A stretch of 64,000 bases of DNA from Mycobacteroides saopaulense (lineage in GTDB: Bacteria > Actinomycetota > Actinomycetes > Mycobacteriales > Mycobacteriaceae). The notes under the pieces are model-generated. The model saw only the letters and a program-made list of their open reading frames with translations, made no database searches and was not told the DNA's origin. Both the position numbers and the translations under genes were made by a program. This document shows positions 55,337-64,000 of the stretch, in pieces; positions within the stretch are counted from its first letter, which is position 1; the number at the start of each line of letters is the position of its first letter. The DNA lies in assembly GCF_001456355.1 (NCBI RefSeq), contig NZ_CP010271.1, positions 2,046,001 through 2,110,000 of the forward strand, given 5' to 3'.

Positions 55337-56314
55337 ATGTCAACGCTTTTACCCTCCGGGCCCTCCTCTGTTGTTCACCATCCGATCGCTCGCGCGGCGG
55401 CCTATCTGATCGGGCCACGTGGTCTGCGGGACGTCGAGCGTCTGCGTGCCGAGGTCGCCGGGAAGGTGGTTGTCGTCACCGGCGCCTCCTACGGCCTCGG
55501 AGCCGCCACCGCGGAGCTTTTCGCACACGCCGGTGCGCGGGTGGTGCTGGCCGCCCGATCGATGGACCAGCTCCGCTCGGTAGCTACCGAAATCGCCGAA
55601 AAGGGCGGTGAGGCGGCGGTTTACCAGCTTGATCTGACATCCGAGGAGTCGGTGACGGAGTTCGCTGATGCGGTTCTGCACGACTTCGGTGGGGTCGACT
55701 ACCTAATCCACAACGCCGGTAAATCTCTGCGTCGCTCGGTGCACCTGTCCTATGACCGGCCCAAGGATGTCAATGCGACGTCCGGTGCCAACTATGTGGG
55801 CCCCATGCGGCTCACCCTGGCGCTGCTACCGGGGATGCGTGCTCGCGGCAGCGGCCACATCGTGAACGTGTCGACAGTGGGTGTGATGTTCGGCGTGGTT
55901 CCCAAGTGGGGCTTCTACTTATCGTCCAAGGCGGCATTCGACATCTGGATGCGTGCCGTGGGAATGGAGGCCCGGGGCGACGGCGTCACGCTGACAACGT
56001 TCTACGCGGGACTCATGCATACTCGGATGAGTGCCCCCAGCAGGTGGATGCGCTTGCTTCCCGGCCAGACCCCGTTCGACGCCGCACGGGTCCTGGCCCG
56101 CGCGGTGGTCGAGAAGCCGAGAACGTTGACTCCTGTTTACGGGCACCCATTCGCGATATTGGCTCCGGTGCTGCGGTTTCCCATGGAGCCGATTCTCGGT
56201 TTCGTCTATCGCCGATTGGGTGACACCCAAGCGTCTCTGTCCCGGGTGGCCGCAGGTCAATCCGAGGTCGCTCGCATCGGCGTCGCCGAGAAGGTCGGTG
56301 CTCATGCCGAATGA
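55337..56314 (+). CDS. short-chain dehydrogenase with C-terminal extension
   Basis: The 325-residue protein has a 40-residue lead, then TGASYGLGAATAELF (cofactor), HNAGKSL, VNVSTVGVMFG (Ser) and YLSSKAAFD (Tyr-x3-Lys). ARSM after the second strand suggests NADP. The C-terminal extension (PFAILAPVLRFPMEPILGFVY) is hydrophobic, typical of mycobacterial SDRs working on long lipids at the membrane. It starts 14 bases after tetR and overlaps the acyl-CoA synthetase by 11 bases. Confidence 0.9.
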   Translation: MSTLLPSGPSSVVHHPIARAAAYLIGPRGLRDVERLRAEVAGKVVVVTGASYGLGAATAELFAHAGARVVLAARSMDQLRSVATEIAEKGGEAAVYQLDLTSEESVTEFADAVLHDFGGVDYLIHNAGKSLRRSVHLSYDRPKDVNATSGANYVGPMRLTLALLPGMRARGSGHIVNVSTVGVMFGVVPKWGFYLSSKAAFDIWMRAVGMEARGDGVTLTTFYAGLMHTRMSAPSRWMRLLPGQTPFDAARVLARAVVEKPRTLTPVYGHPFAILAPVLRFPMEPILGFVYRRLGDTQASLSRVAAGQSEVARIGVAEKVGAHAE

Positions 56315-57953
56315 CTTCACTCGGGGCGTCAGGCAATGGGGTGCCGCCGTGCCTGCGGCGATCACTTCGGGCGCGCTCACGCCGATGGGGCCGCGCGCGG
56401 TGGCCGCACTGGCCCGTAGCCTGTGGCAGCTGGGCCCGACACCGGCCCTGCTGTTGGCGGCCAGCGCGATTCGCTTTCCCGACCGTGTCGCGTTGATCGA
56501 CGACTCCGGACCGCTCACCTATCGTCAACTGCAGCTGCGCGCGCAGGCCATTGCCGCATCGGTGTATGCTTTGGCGCCGTCGGCTCCTCGGTCGGTCGGC
56601 ATCGTGTGCCGCAATCACCGCGGGTTCGTCGAGGCGATGATCGCGGGCGCTCAGCTCGGGGCCGAGCTGGTCTTCATCAACACCGAATTGACTCCTCAAC
56701 AGCTGCAGGCGATTCTGCGACGTCACGAACCCGATGTGCTGGTGTTCGACGAAGAGTATGCAGCTGCGGTGCGAGACGCGCAGTACGAGGGACTGCGCGT
56801 GTTGGGTTGGCGCCAGAACCCGGATGCCGAAGACCTGCCCACGCTGGATGATCTTGCCGGGCAACGACACCCCACACCGCCGCGGGTCAGTCGTGCGGTC
56901 AAGCTCACTCTGCTGACCTCGGGCACTACAGGCCTGGCCAAGGGCGTGCCGCGTGCGATCAAGCTCCGCCAGCTGGTGCTCATGTGTGTGACCGCGATGG
57001 CCACGGTGCGGCTACGCTCCCGGGACCGTGTGTTCGTGGCTCCCCCGTTCTTCCACGGCTTCGGTCTGGCCGCACTGTTAGGTCCGTTGGCTCTTGGTGG
57101 AACCGCGCTGTGCCGCAGGAGATTCGATGCCGCGCAGGCCATCGAGGACATCGCACGGGAGCGCCTCACGGTACTGATGGCGGTGCCGGTCATGCTGCAG
57201 CGGATACTGGCGTTGCCGGGGCTTGACAAGGGCATCGCTTGCGGCTTGTCCCTGCGGTTGATCGTCACCGGAGCGGCTCCGATCTCTTCCTCGACGGTCT
57301 CCGGCGTGCTGAACGCGTTCGGGCCGATCCTGGTCAACGGTTACGGCTCCACCGAGGCGGGTGTGGTGGCCATCGCAGCGCCCGAAGACCTTGTCGCTGC
57401 CCCGAACACCATCGGACGGACGGCTCTGGGAGTGTCCGTGCGCATCCTGAGTGAGGACCGGCGCGAGGTTCCGGACGGAGAGACCGGAATGATCTTTGTG
57501 CGCGGTGGCCTGGAGTACGAGGGCTACACCCCCGACAAGGCGGCCCGACCCACGGCCAAGGAGGTCGTCGACGGACACGTAAACACCGGCGATATGGGCC
57601 ATTTTGACGCCGACGGCAGGCTGTACATCGACGGCAGATCGGATGACATGATCGTCTCCGGCGGCGAGAACGTGTTTCCCGGCGAGGTGGAAGACCGGCT
57701 GACCACCCATCCGGATATCGCCGATGCCGTTGTCATCGGAGTGCCCGACGATGAGTACGGGCAGGTTCTGCGCGCGTTTGTGGTGGCGGCGGCCGGCGCC
57801 TGCGCTCCGTCCGAAGACGCGCTCAAGGCCCATATCAGGGATGGGCTGGAGCGCTACAAGGTTCCCAAGCGGTTCGTCGTGCTCGACGAGATACCGCGTA
57901 ACGCGAGCGGAAAGGTGTTTCGCGCACAACTACATTCACTCGGCGCCAGCTAG
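56304..57953 (+). CDS. AMP-binding acyl-CoA/acyl-AMP synthetase
   Basis: The 549-residue ANL enzyme has P-loop LLTSGTTGLAKGVPRAI, substrate-binding GYGSTEAGV, hinge DGRLYIDGRSDDMIVSGGENV, and the catalytic Lys in RNASGKVFRAQ. It activates a fatty acid to acyl-AMP and then acyl-CoA (FadD-like). ATG 56304 overlaps the SDR. The order of SDR, ligase and lipase suggests breakdown or remodelling of a neutral lipid or wax. Confidence 0.93.
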   Translation: MPNDFTRGVRQWGAAVPAAITSGALTPMGPRAVAALARSLWQLGPTPALLLAASAIRFPDRVALIDDSGPLTYRQLQLRAQAIAASVYALAPSAPRSVGIVCRNHRGFVEAMIAGAQLGAELVFINTELTPQQLQAILRRHEPDVLVFDEEYAAAVRDAQYEGLRVLGWRQNPDAEDLPTLDDLAGQRHPTPPRVSRAVKLTLLTSGTTGLAKGVPRAIKLRQLVLMCVTAMATVRLRSRDRVFVAPPFFHGFGLAALLGPLALGGTALCRRRFDAAQAIEDIARERLTVLMAVPVMLQRILALPGLDKGIACGLSLRLIVTGAAPISSSTVSGVLNAFGPILVNGYGSTEAGVVAIAAPEDLVAAPNTIGRTALGVSVRILSEDRREVPDGETGMIFVRGGLEYEGYTPDKAARPTAKEVVDGHVNTGDMGHFDADGRLYIDGRSDDMIVSGGENVFPGEVEDRLTTHPDIADAVVIGVPDDEYGQVLRAFVVAAAGACAPSEDALKAHIRDGLERYKVPKRFVVLDEIPRNASGKVFRAQLHSLGAS

Positions 57954-57975
57954 GCGCCGTCGATACCGGAGGACA

Positions 57976-59139
57976 ATGATGTCTGACTCTCAACTGAGTT
58001 CTCGCCCGCGCCGAGGCGGGTTCTATGAGCCGCCCTATCTCGACGACACAGGTTCCCCGGGGGACCTGCTGCGTGCGGAACCCATGACGGCGCGTCTGTT
58101 GCCGGGCGTAGCGATGTCGGCCCGTGCCTGGCGGGTGCTGTACCGATCGACCAATGCGGCGGGCGATCCCATCGCAGTCTCTGGCGTCATTCTTGTTCCC
58201 GATGTCCCAAACCCGCTGTCGCCCAGGCCACTCCTGGGTTTCGCGCCGGGGACACAGGGGCTGGCGCGCTCGGTCGCGGCACTGTCTCGTCAGCTCGCGA
58301 TCGGGGTGGAGTACGAGGCGATTTTTCTATCCGCCGCGGTGCGCCGCGGATGGGTGGTCGCCGTCACCGACTATCCGGGCCTCGGTACCCCCGGCGTGCA
58401 CCCCTACGTCATCGGAAAGACCAACGGTCGAGCGGTGTTAGACATCATGCGCGCCGCCCGGAACTTGCCCCAGGCGGACCTATCGGCCGACGGGCCGGCA
58501 GGTCTCTACGGATATTCAGAGGGTGGCAACTCCGCGGGCTGGGCTGCCCAGCTGCAGCCCGCCTATGCCCCGGATGTGCCGCTACGGGCGGTCGCAGTGG
58601 GCGCTGCGCCGGTGGACTTTCCGGAGCTGGTGGCCGACCTAGAGGGTGGGCTCTTCGCATTCTTGATGCTATACGCGGGGCTGGGCTTCGATAGTGCCTA
58701 TCCGGACCTGCGTTTGCGTGACTATCTCAATCGAGGTGGTCGGATGGTGGCGGCCATATTGCGTCGCACCCACATCGTCGGTGCGATCGTCCTCGGCTTG
58801 TTCCTGCCCAAGAAGCGGCTGCGATATCTTTCGGCCGATCCGTTCGTCGAGCCGGATTGGGTTGCGCAGCTGCACGACAACAGCCTTGGACACCTAGCCC
58901 CCGCTGCGCCTACGTTGGTGGGTATCGGGCGTCAGGACCAGGTGATCCCCTACCGGCAGGCCGCGCTGCTATTACAGCGCTGGCGAGCTCTGGGGGCCGA
59001 CGTACGGGAGCATCCGATCCGGTTCGGTGAACACATCACGGCAGCACCGCAGTTCGCCAAGGCCGGATTCGCTTTTCTATCGGAGCATTTCAGGCAAGCC
59101 GAGATAGGTGCGACATCGCGGGAAAGACAGGCCGGATGA
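57976..59139 (+). CDS. secretory-lipase-family alpha/beta hydrolase
   Basis: The 387-residue protein has the nucleophile elbow GYSEGGNSAGWAA with Ser and an oxyanion-type GTQGLARSVAAL. It also has a late catalytic Asp (GIGRQDQVIP) and His (RFGEHITAAPQF). This matches the LIP lipases (triacylglycerol lipases of fungi and mycobacteria). No signal peptide is seen, so it is probably cytoplasmic or lipid-body associated. ATG 57976 follows GGAGGACA; ATG 57979 is an alternative. It is last in the TetR operon. Confidence 0.88.
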   Translation: MMSDSQLSSRPRRGGFYEPPYLDDTGSPGDLLRAEPMTARLLPGVAMSARAWRVLYRSTNAAGDPIAVSGVILVPDVPNPLSPRPLLGFAPGTQGLARSVAALSRQLAIGVEYEAIFLSAAVRRGWVVAVTDYPGLGTPGVHPYVIGKTNGRAVLDIMRAARNLPQADLSADGPAGLYGYSEGGNSAGWAAQLQPAYAPDVPLRAVAVGAAPVDFPELVADLEGGLFAFLMLYAGLGFDSAYPDLRLRDYLNRGGRMVAAILRRTHIVGAIVLGLFLPKKRLRYLSADPFVEPDWVAQLHDNSLGHLAPAAPTLVGIGRQDQVIPYRQAALLLQRWRALGADVREHPIRFGEHITAAPQFAKAGFAFLSEHFRQAEIGATSRERQAG

Positions 59140-59181
59140 ACCGGCTCGGTAAGACGCTTGCGGACGCGCGTTAAGCCGCCC

Positions 59182-60540
59182 TCACCACGCCTTCCGGCTG
59201 AGTCGGTATCCCGCGGTGAGGAGTAGCAGCCACGCCGCACCGACGATGAGTGCGACGCGGGTGTCCGTGCTGAAACCGAGCAGGATCATGACGAACACCA
59301 AAAAGCCGGTCGCGAAAACCTGCAGGTATGGCCAGCCAGGTGCCAAGAAGGAGGGCATTGGCACCTCCCCGGCGTTTGGCTGCGTTCGGAACCTGAAGTG
59401 GGACAGCAGGATCATCAACCAGACAAAGACGGTCGCGAAGGTGGCAACAGAGGCGATCATGACGAAAACGCGTTCTTCTATCGCATAGTTCAACACCACA
59501 CCGACGAGCAAGGCCGCCGTCATGACGACGACAGTCATCCAGGGAACGCCGTTGCGCGACACCCGCCGCATGACCGCAGGAGCCTGTCCCCGCTGAGCCA
59601 TCCCGTAGATCATTCGGCCGGCGGCGAAGATATCGCTGTTGATCGCCGACAGTGCCGCCGTCACCACGATGATGTTGAGCACCGTGGCGGCCGATGAGAG
59701 TCCCAGCCCTTCAAATATCTGGACGAAGGGGCTGCTCTGCGCATCGATCGAGCGCCAGGGATTGAGGCACATGATCACGGCAAGCGTCAGGACGTAGAAC
59801 AGGACGATGCGTACCGGAACCGTGTTGATGGCCTGGGGAATGGTGCGCGCGGGATCCTTGGCCTCCCCCGCAGTGATCCCGATGATCTCGGTGCCGCCGA
59901 ACGCGAACATCACGATCATGAAGCTGCCGACGAAGCCGGCCAGACCGTTGGGAAAGAAGCCCCCGTCGTTCCACAGGTTGGCCAGGCCGTGCTGTTCACC
60001 GTTGCCGGTGGACGTCCCCCACAACAGGATCGCGACACCGCCGCCGATCATGGCCACGATGGCGAGGACCTTCACCAGGCTGAGCCAGAACTCGATCTCG
60101 CCGAACACCTTGACGCTGAGCAGATTTACCGCGCCGATGAAGAAGATTATCGACAAGACCCAGATCCAGCGTGGCACATCCGGGAACCAGAACCCCATGT
60201 ACACACCGAAGGCGGTGACATCGGCCAGGCAGACGACGATCATCTCCAGCGCATATGTCCAGCCGGTGAGAAATCCGGCCAGCGGACCCAGGCACCGGGT
60301 CGCGTATTCGCCGAACGATCCCGCGACCGGGCTGCGTACCGCCATCTCCCCCAAAGACCGCAACACGATGTAGATCACGGCACCGCCAAGCAGATAGGCC
60401 AGCAGCACCGATGGGCCGGCTTGTCTGATCGCCTCGGCTGACCCGTAGAACAGCCCGGTACCGATTGCCGAACCCAACGCGATGAAGCGGATGTGGCGGG
60501 CGGAGAGCCCCCGCGTGAGGGTCTCCGACGTGCTGTTCAC
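59182..60540 (-). CDS. amino-acid permease, APC family
   Basis: The 452-residue protein has about twelve helices. Helix 1 reads [22 protein letters not shown], the APC substrate motif with unwound GSAIGTG, followed by [19 protein letters not shown]. It belongs to the AAT subgroup (AnsP, GabP, ProY, LysP), which imports amino acids with protons. GTG 60540 has AGGAG at good spacing; the frame is open to 60585. The substrate cannot be told. Confidence 0.92.
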   Translation of the reverse strand: MNSTSETLTRGLSARHIRFIALGSAIGTGLFYGSAEAIRQAGPSVLLAYLLGGAVIYIVLRSLGEMAVRSPVAGSFGEYATRCLGPLAGFLTGWTYALEMIVVCLADVTAFGVYMGFWFPDVPRWIWVLSIIFFIGAVNLLSVKVFGEIEFWLSLVKVLAIVAMIGGGVAILLWGTSTGNGEQHGLANLWNDGGFFPNGLAGFVGSFMIVMFAFGGTEIIGITAGEAKDPARTIPQAINTVPVRIVLFYVLTLAVIMCLNPWRSIDAQSSPFVQIFEGLGLSSAATVLNIIVVTAALSAINSDIFAAGRMIYGMAQRGQAPAVMRRVSRNGVPWMTVVVMTAALLVGVVLNYAIEERVFVMIASVATFATVFVWLMILLSHFRFRTQPNAGEVPMPSFLAPGWPYLQVFATGFLVFVMILLGFSTDTRVALIVGAAWLLLLTAGYRLSRKAW

Positions 60541-60713
60541 AGGACGAACTCCTATCGCGTGGCCGCATTCGGGGTTGTGGGACAACCGGGAAGTTAGCTG
60601 AGTTTAGGTGCACGGCCGCTGCCCGCTGCCACCGGAGCTGGAGGACGTCGTCGTGAAATCCGTATTCGGCGAGAATTGCCGTGGTTCGACCGTCAACTGG
60701 CAGGATCGTTGTC

Positions 60714-61409
60714 ATGACCGACGACCCAGCTCCCGGCGCGTTCAGCGCGAAGATGGCGGACGTCGCGCGCCGCATGCAACAAGAGCACACCAGCGTCGAG
60801 ATGACACTTCGATCGATCACCGCGGCAGCCCTCGAGAACGTGCCGGGTGTCGAGCAGGCCGGTATCACGTTGGTGACCGGCCGCTACTCGATCGAGTCTC
60901 GCGCGGCGACCTCGGAGGTGCCCCGCCTACTGGATGGAATTCAAGAGGACCTGAGACAGGGCCCCTGTGTGCAATCCGCCTGGGAGCACGAGACGGTACA
61001 CGCGGATGACCTCGCCGCGACCACTCCCTGGCCCGATTTCGCGGCCGCCGCTGTCAAGCTCGGAGTGCGGTCCATGCTGTCCTTCCAGTTGTTCACCTAT
61101 GGTGAAAACCTTGGGGCACTGAATCTCTACTCGAGCTCCCCGCAGGCGTTCGGAGCGGATTCGTACGACGCGGGCCTGGTCTTGGCCACGCACGCGGCCA
61201 TTGTGCTTGTCGCGGCACAAAGGGAACAGCAATGGGTTTCGGCCCTTGCCTCGCGCGACATCATCGGTCAAGCCAAGGGCAAGTTGATGGAGCGGTTCAA
61301 CATTGATGCCGCACAGGCATTCGTACTGATCAAACAATTGTCCCAGGAATCCAACACCAAGCTTGTGGACGTCGCCCGTGCGATCGTGGCAGATCGCCCA
61401 TCTGGGTAA
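60714..61409 (+). CDS. GAF-ANTAR transcription antitermination regulator
   Basis: The 231-residue protein has an N-terminal GAF domain (about 50-165: AGITLVTGRYSIESRAAT, RQGPCVQSAWEHETVHADD) and an ANTAR RNA-binding domain (about 170-220: SALASRDIIGQAKGKLMERFNIDAAQAFVLI). GAF-ANTAR proteins such as Rv1626 relatives bind two-hexaloop RNA to prevent termination. ATG 60714 was chosen for its fit with family starts. The signal is unknown and no target RNA is seen next to it. Confidence 0.9.
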   Translation: MTDDPAPGAFSAKMADVARRMQQEHTSVEMTLRSITAAALENVPGVEQAGITLVTGRYSIESRAATSEVPRLLDGIQEDLRQGPCVQSAWEHETVHADDLAATTPWPDFAAAAVKLGVRSMLSFQLFTYGENLGALNLYSSSPQAFGADSYDAGLVLATHAAIVLVAAQREQQWVSALASRDIIGQAKGKLMERFNIDAAQAFVLIKQLSQESNTKLVDVARAIVADRPSG

Positions 61410-61421
61410 CACGCGACACGG

Positions 61422-61739
61422 TCAGACCGTCCGGCATTCGCGCCGTTTGTCGTCGACCGGTGCCATGATGTCTTTAAGTTCGCGGTCCTGCTGGGGGTGC
61501 GCCGCGAAATAGGCCTTGATGCTGGCGGCACCAACGGATTCGGGCTGCAGGTAAGCCTGTGTGATCACCTCATTGGCTTCCGGGTATTTGTCGAAATAGA
61601 CGCTAAGGGCGTAATCGACCGCCTGGACCGTCTGCGTGATGCTCTCGGGGCTGCACTCCGTTGACGCGTCTCCTACTGGCGTGCCGAACGCGGCGGCCAC
61701 TGAGATTGTCAGGGCCACAGGGAAAATCTTGGTCCACAT
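61422..61739 (-). CDS. hemophore-related small secreted protein
   Basis: The 105-residue protein has a signal peptide (FPVALTISVAAAFGTPVGDA) followed by a helical domain: ECSPESITQTVQAVDYALSVYF, YPEANEVITQAYLQP and AYFAAHPQQDRELKDIM. Two cysteines may pair. This is the pattern of mycobacterial hemophore-related proteins (Rv0203 relatives) that carry heme outside the cell. The histidine or tyrosine that would hold heme is not certain here. Confidence 0.8.
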   Translation of the reverse strand: MWTKIFPVALTISVAAAFGTPVGDASTECSPESITQTVQAVDYALSVYFDKYPEANEVITQAYLQPESVGAASIKAYFAAHPQQDRELKDIMAPVDDKRRECRTV

Positions 61740-61763
61740 GCCGTGATCACCTCCGCGAATCGA

Positions 61764-62096
61764 TCAGGGAATGTTCACACATCCCACATTCGGGATGCAG
61801 CCGCTTCCGCCGCCAGGTCCGCCGCCTCCGGTGGGTCCGCCGGGGATGCTGCCGGCTCCGCCTTCGGGTCCGCCGCCTCCGGTGGGTCCGCCGGGGATGC
61901 TGCCGGCTCCGCCTTCGGGTCCGCCGCCTCCGGTCGGTCCCCCGGGCACACTGCCGCTGCCACCGGGCGGGGGCGGTGTCTGGGTGGTGGTGCCCCCGCT
62001 GGAGGCGGGTGTGCCCGGGCCGCAGGCGACCAGCGAAGCTACTACCGCCAGGGAGCCGACGAGAACACTCACTGATGTTCTGGTTTTTGTATGCAT
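61764..62096 (-). CDS. lipoprotein with Gly/Pro tandem repeats
   Basis: The 110-residue protein has a signal peptide with lipobox VASLVAC. The mature part is low complexity, with a 17-residue unit (PGGPTGGGGPEGGAGSI) repeated almost identically, then a cysteine-flanked end (GCIPNVGCVNI). It is probably anchored at the cell surface as a flexible spacer. Its start codon overlaps a DUF6328 candidate start on the other strand in the palindrome ATGCAT. I recognise no named family. Confidence 0.75.
   Translation of the reverse strand: MHTKTRTSVSVLVGSLAVVASLVACGPGTPASSGGTTTQTPPPPGGSGSVPGGPTGGGGPEGGAGSIPGGPTGGGGPEGGAGSIPGGPTGGGGPGGGSGCIPNVGCVNIP
61819..61971. repeat. 51-bp tandem repeat inside the lipoprotein gene
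   Basis: Copies at 61819-61869 and 61870-61920 agree almost base for base. A third, diverged copy follows to about 61971. The unit length is a multiple of three, so copy-number change would keep the frame. Confidence 0.8.
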
Positions 62097-62112
62097 ACGT
62101 TGCCTCTACCCT

Positions 62113-62138
62113 GGTTTGATCCGGCTCAAACCGGGGAT
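62113..62138 (+). promoter_or_regulatory. dyad and SigF-like promoter before the DUF6328 gene
   Basis: GGTTTGA-N6-TCAAACC (62113-62132) is a perfect 7-bp dyad. On the plus strand GTTT-N15-GGGGAT is close to the mycobacterial SigF pattern (GTTT-N15-17-GGGTAT). Transcription would start near 62145, almost at GTG 62148. Confidence 0.4.
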
Positions 62139-62147
62139 TCTCAGAAT

Positions 62148-62681
62148 GTGGACGTGGACCACCCCGAGGATGACCAGCGGTGGAACGAGTCGGCCCGTCA
62201 CGAGACCCCCACCGAACGCCTCGACCGGAATTGGACCAGCCTCCTGCAGGAGCTGCGGGTCGTGCAGACGGGTGTGCAGCTCCTCACCGGCCTGCTGCTC
62301 ACGCTTCCCTTTCAACAACGCTTCGACATGCTCGATCATTCGACGCGGATGGTGTACCTAGCCACCGTGACTTTCTCTGTGGCGTCCACCGTGTTGCTGG
62401 TGGCGCCGGTGGGCCTGCATCGAGTGCTGTTCCGCCAACATCGCCTTCCCGTCCTGGTCTCTGCTGCGCATCGACTGGCGTTCGCGGGCTTGCTGTTGCT
62501 CGGGTTGGCCATGGCAGGTGTCACCGACATCATCTTCGACGCGGTTCTGGGGCAGAGCGCAGGCGTTACATCGGGAATCATTGCACTGATCACGTTCGGT
62601 CTCTGCTGGGTGGCGTTGCCACTTGCTCTCCGTCACAGGCACCTCGTGAGTACACCTCGCGAGCCACGACTCCCCTTGTAA
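62148..62681 (+). CDS. DUF6328 family membrane protein
   Basis: The 177-residue protein has an acidic lead ([11 protein letters not shown]), then [30 protein letters not shown], the family signature, and four helices in all ([56 protein letters not shown]). The function is unknown. GTG 62148 is preferred to ATG 62091, which overlaps the divergent lipoprotein start; it would give a nearly leaderless message from the SigF-like promoter. Confidence 0.78.
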   Translation: MDVDHPEDDQRWNESARHETPTERLDRNWTSLLQELRVVQTGVQLLTGLLLTLPFQQRFDMLDHSTRMVYLATVTFSVASTVLLVAPVGLHRVLFRQHRLPVLVSAAHRLAFAGLLLLGLAMAGVTDIIFDAVLGQSAGVTSGIIALITFGLCWVALPLALRHRHLVSTPREPRLPL

Positions 62682-62713
62682 GGCAACAACTTAACCCTGG
62701 GCAGGCCGGCGAT

Positions 62714-62738
62714 GTTTGTCTTGCGGTCAGTGGGGTAC
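62714..62738 (+). promoter_or_regulatory. SigF-like promoter of the catalase gene
   Basis: GTTT (62714-62717), 15 bases, then GGGTAC (62733-62738) fits the mycobacterial SigF pattern GTTT-N15-17-GGGTA. It lies 38-63 bases before the catalase GTG at 62777. Confidence 0.55.
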
Positions 62739-62776
62739 CCGGCGGCAGCCTTTCCGTGCCGCAAAAGGAGAACATT

Positions 62777-64000
62777 GTGGACAGCCCGTCGAATCCGAAA
62801 CAAGAACAACTCGACACGTCCCGGGTGGACCGTGACTCTGGCTACTTGACCACCCAGCAAGGCGTTCGCGTCGACCACACCGATGACGCACTGACCGCGG
62901 GAGTACGCGGCCCGACCCTGCTCGAAGACTTCCATGCTCGCGAGAAGATTACACATTTCGACCACGAGAGAATTCCCGAGCGTGTTGTCCATGCGCGCGG
63001 TGCGGGTGCATACGGCTACTTCGAGCCCTACGACGCTTGGCTTTCGGATTTCACGGCCGCGAAGTTTCTCACCACCCCCGGGTTGCGGACACCGGTGTTT
63101 GTCCGGTTCTCCACCGTGGCTGGCTCCCGGGGTTCGGCCGACACAGTCCGGGATGTGCGCGGGTTCGCGACGAAGTTCTATACCCAGCAAGGAAATTACG
63201 ACCTGGTCGGCAATAACTTCCCCGTCTTCTTTATCCAGGACGGCATCAAGTTTCCGGACTTTGTGCATGCGGTGAAGCCTGAGCCCGACAACGAGATTCC
63301 GCAGGCCGCCTCGGCTCATGACACGTTGTGGGACTTCGTCTCCCAGCAGCCGGAGACGCTTCACGCCATCATGTGGCTGATGTCCGACAGGGCACTGCCA
63401 CGCAGTTACCGGATGATGCAGGGTTTTGGCGTGCACACCTTCCGTCTGGTTAACGACACCGGCGAAGGCGTATTTGTGAAGTTCCATTGGAAGCCGATGC
63501 TCGGCGTGCATTCGCTGCTCTGGGACGAGTGCCAGCAGATCGCCGGCAAGGATCCCGATTACAACAGGCGTGATTTATGGGATGCCATTGAGGCGGGCCA
63601 GTATCCGGAATGGGAACTCGGGGTGCAGCTCGTGCCGGAATCCGATGAGTTCAGGTTCCCCTTCGACCTGCTGGATGCCACCAAAATCATTCCAGAGGAG
63701 CAGGTTCCGGTGCAGCCCGTCGGCCGGATGGTTCTCGATCAGAATCCGGATAACTTCTTCGCAGAAACCGAACAGGTGGCTTTTCACACGGCTAACGTCG
63801 TTCCTGGAATCGACTTCACCAACGATCCGCTGCTGCAGTTTCGTAATTTCTCGTATCTCGACACCCAGCTGATCCGTTTGGGCGGACCCAATTTCGCGCA
63901 GTTGCCGATCAATCGGCCGGTGGCCGAAGTCCGCAACAACCAACAGGATGGCTTTGCGCAGCACGATATTCCGCAGGGCAGGTCGAGCTACTTCAAGAAC
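62777..64000 (+). CDS. katE: large-subunit (HPII/KatE-type) catalase, 3' end beyond the window
   Basis: 408 codons are present and open at the window edge. Catalytic His72 ([14 protein letters not shown]), the Asn in [11 protein letters not shown], and the Ser/Arg heme pocket in [19 protein letters not shown] are all clear. [27 protein letters not shown] matches the clade II, HPII-like branch rather than small-subunit KatA, so a C-terminal flavodoxin-like domain should lie downstream. It degrades H2O2. GTG 62777 follows AAGGAG, with a SigF-like promoter upstream, so general stress control is likely. Confidence 0.92.
   Translation, partial: MDSPSNPKQEQLDTSRVDRDSGYLTTQQGVRVDHTDDALTAGVRGPTLLEDFHAREKITHFDHERIPERVVHARGAGAYGYFEPYDAWLSDFTAAKFLTTPGLRTPVFVRFSTVAGSRGSADTVRDVRGFATKFYTQQGNYDLVGNNFPVFFIQDGIKFPDFVHAVKPEPDNEIPQAASAHDTLWDFVSQQPETLHAIMWLMSDRALPRSYRMMQGFGVHTFRLVNDTGEGVFVKFHWKPMLGVHSLLWDECQQIAGKDPDYNRRDLWDAIEAGQYPEWELGVQLVPESDEFRFPFDLLDATKIIPEEQVPVQPVGRMVLDQNPDNFFAETEQVAFHTANVVPGIDFTNDPLLQFRNFSYLDTQLIRLGGPNFAQLPINRPVAEVRNNQQDGFAQHDIPQGRSSYFKN

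Noticed and set aside
61819..61971. CRISPR-like tandem repeats
   Set aside because: The copies are directly adjacent without spacers and lie in frame in a gene.
61771..62361. Proline-rich plus-strand frame across the repeats
   Set aside because: Reverse complement of a Gly/Pro repeat is always open. The minus frame has a signal peptide with lipobox, so that one was kept.

Overview
The window reads as high-GC actinobacterial chromosome, most likely a rapidly growing mycobacterium of the Mycobacteroides (abscessus/chelonae) kind. The support is a set of mycobacterium-typical genes: a DosR/DosS hypoxia system with Rv1733c-, Acg- and universal-stress-like satellites, MPT63, an Rv1987-like cellulose-binding protein, a CadI-type arsenic gene, a hemophore-like protein, and DUF5313, DUF5994, DUF3533 and LGFP proteins. 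The species call is an inference.

Layout. 1-4.5 kb: a partial DEAD/DEAH helicase abuts a 5'-truncated DUF3533 permease, followed by gene remnants, a DUF3297 protein and secreted or membrane hypotheticals. 4.7-9.5 kb: an S9 peptidase, then a stress block with a MerR regulator, Hsp20, a two-motif hypothetical protein and a cold-shock gene, separated by strong hairpins. 9.6-17 kb: metabolic genes (2OG oxygenase-SDR pair, EamA-like permease, LysR with its oxidoreductase-cupin-DoxX target operon).

17-45 kb is the most coherent part. A lipoprotein carbonic anhydrase with DUF5313 faces an ArsR-PEPCK-SulP operon; together they look like a CO2/bicarbonate and anaplerosis cassette. A hypoxia island follows: universal stress genes on both sides of candidate DosR boxes, a VIT1-type transporter coupled to a new small ORF, and a five-gene run usp-phosphoketolase-dosR-dosS-sulP joined by start/stop overlaps. 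Then come Acg-like nitroreductase, alcohol dehydrogenase, an Rv1733c-like protein, a universal stress gene broken by one stop codon, and a universal stress-GNAT pair. Next are a CBM2 protein, a YbdK-type ligase, an isochorismatase-like hydrolase, MPT63 and an arsenic operon (arsR / cadI-acr3-arsC) with a perfect operator palindrome.

45-64 kb: a gutted amine oxidase pseudogene, FKBP lipoprotein, LysR, acyltransferase, phospholipase D-like protein with a split chromate transporter, and a four-gene operon (methyltransferase, DUF1295, flavoprotein, cupin). A TetR regulator with a striking double operator heads an SDR-acyl-CoA synthetase-lipase operon. The end holds an amino-acid permease, a GAF-ANTAR regulator, a hemophore-like protein, a repeat-bearing lipoprotein, DUF6328 and the start of a large catalase, the last two with SigF-like promoter sequences.

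All calls come from reading translations and motifs by eye. No database search was run, and start codons were chosen from ribosome-binding sites, family length and overlaps.
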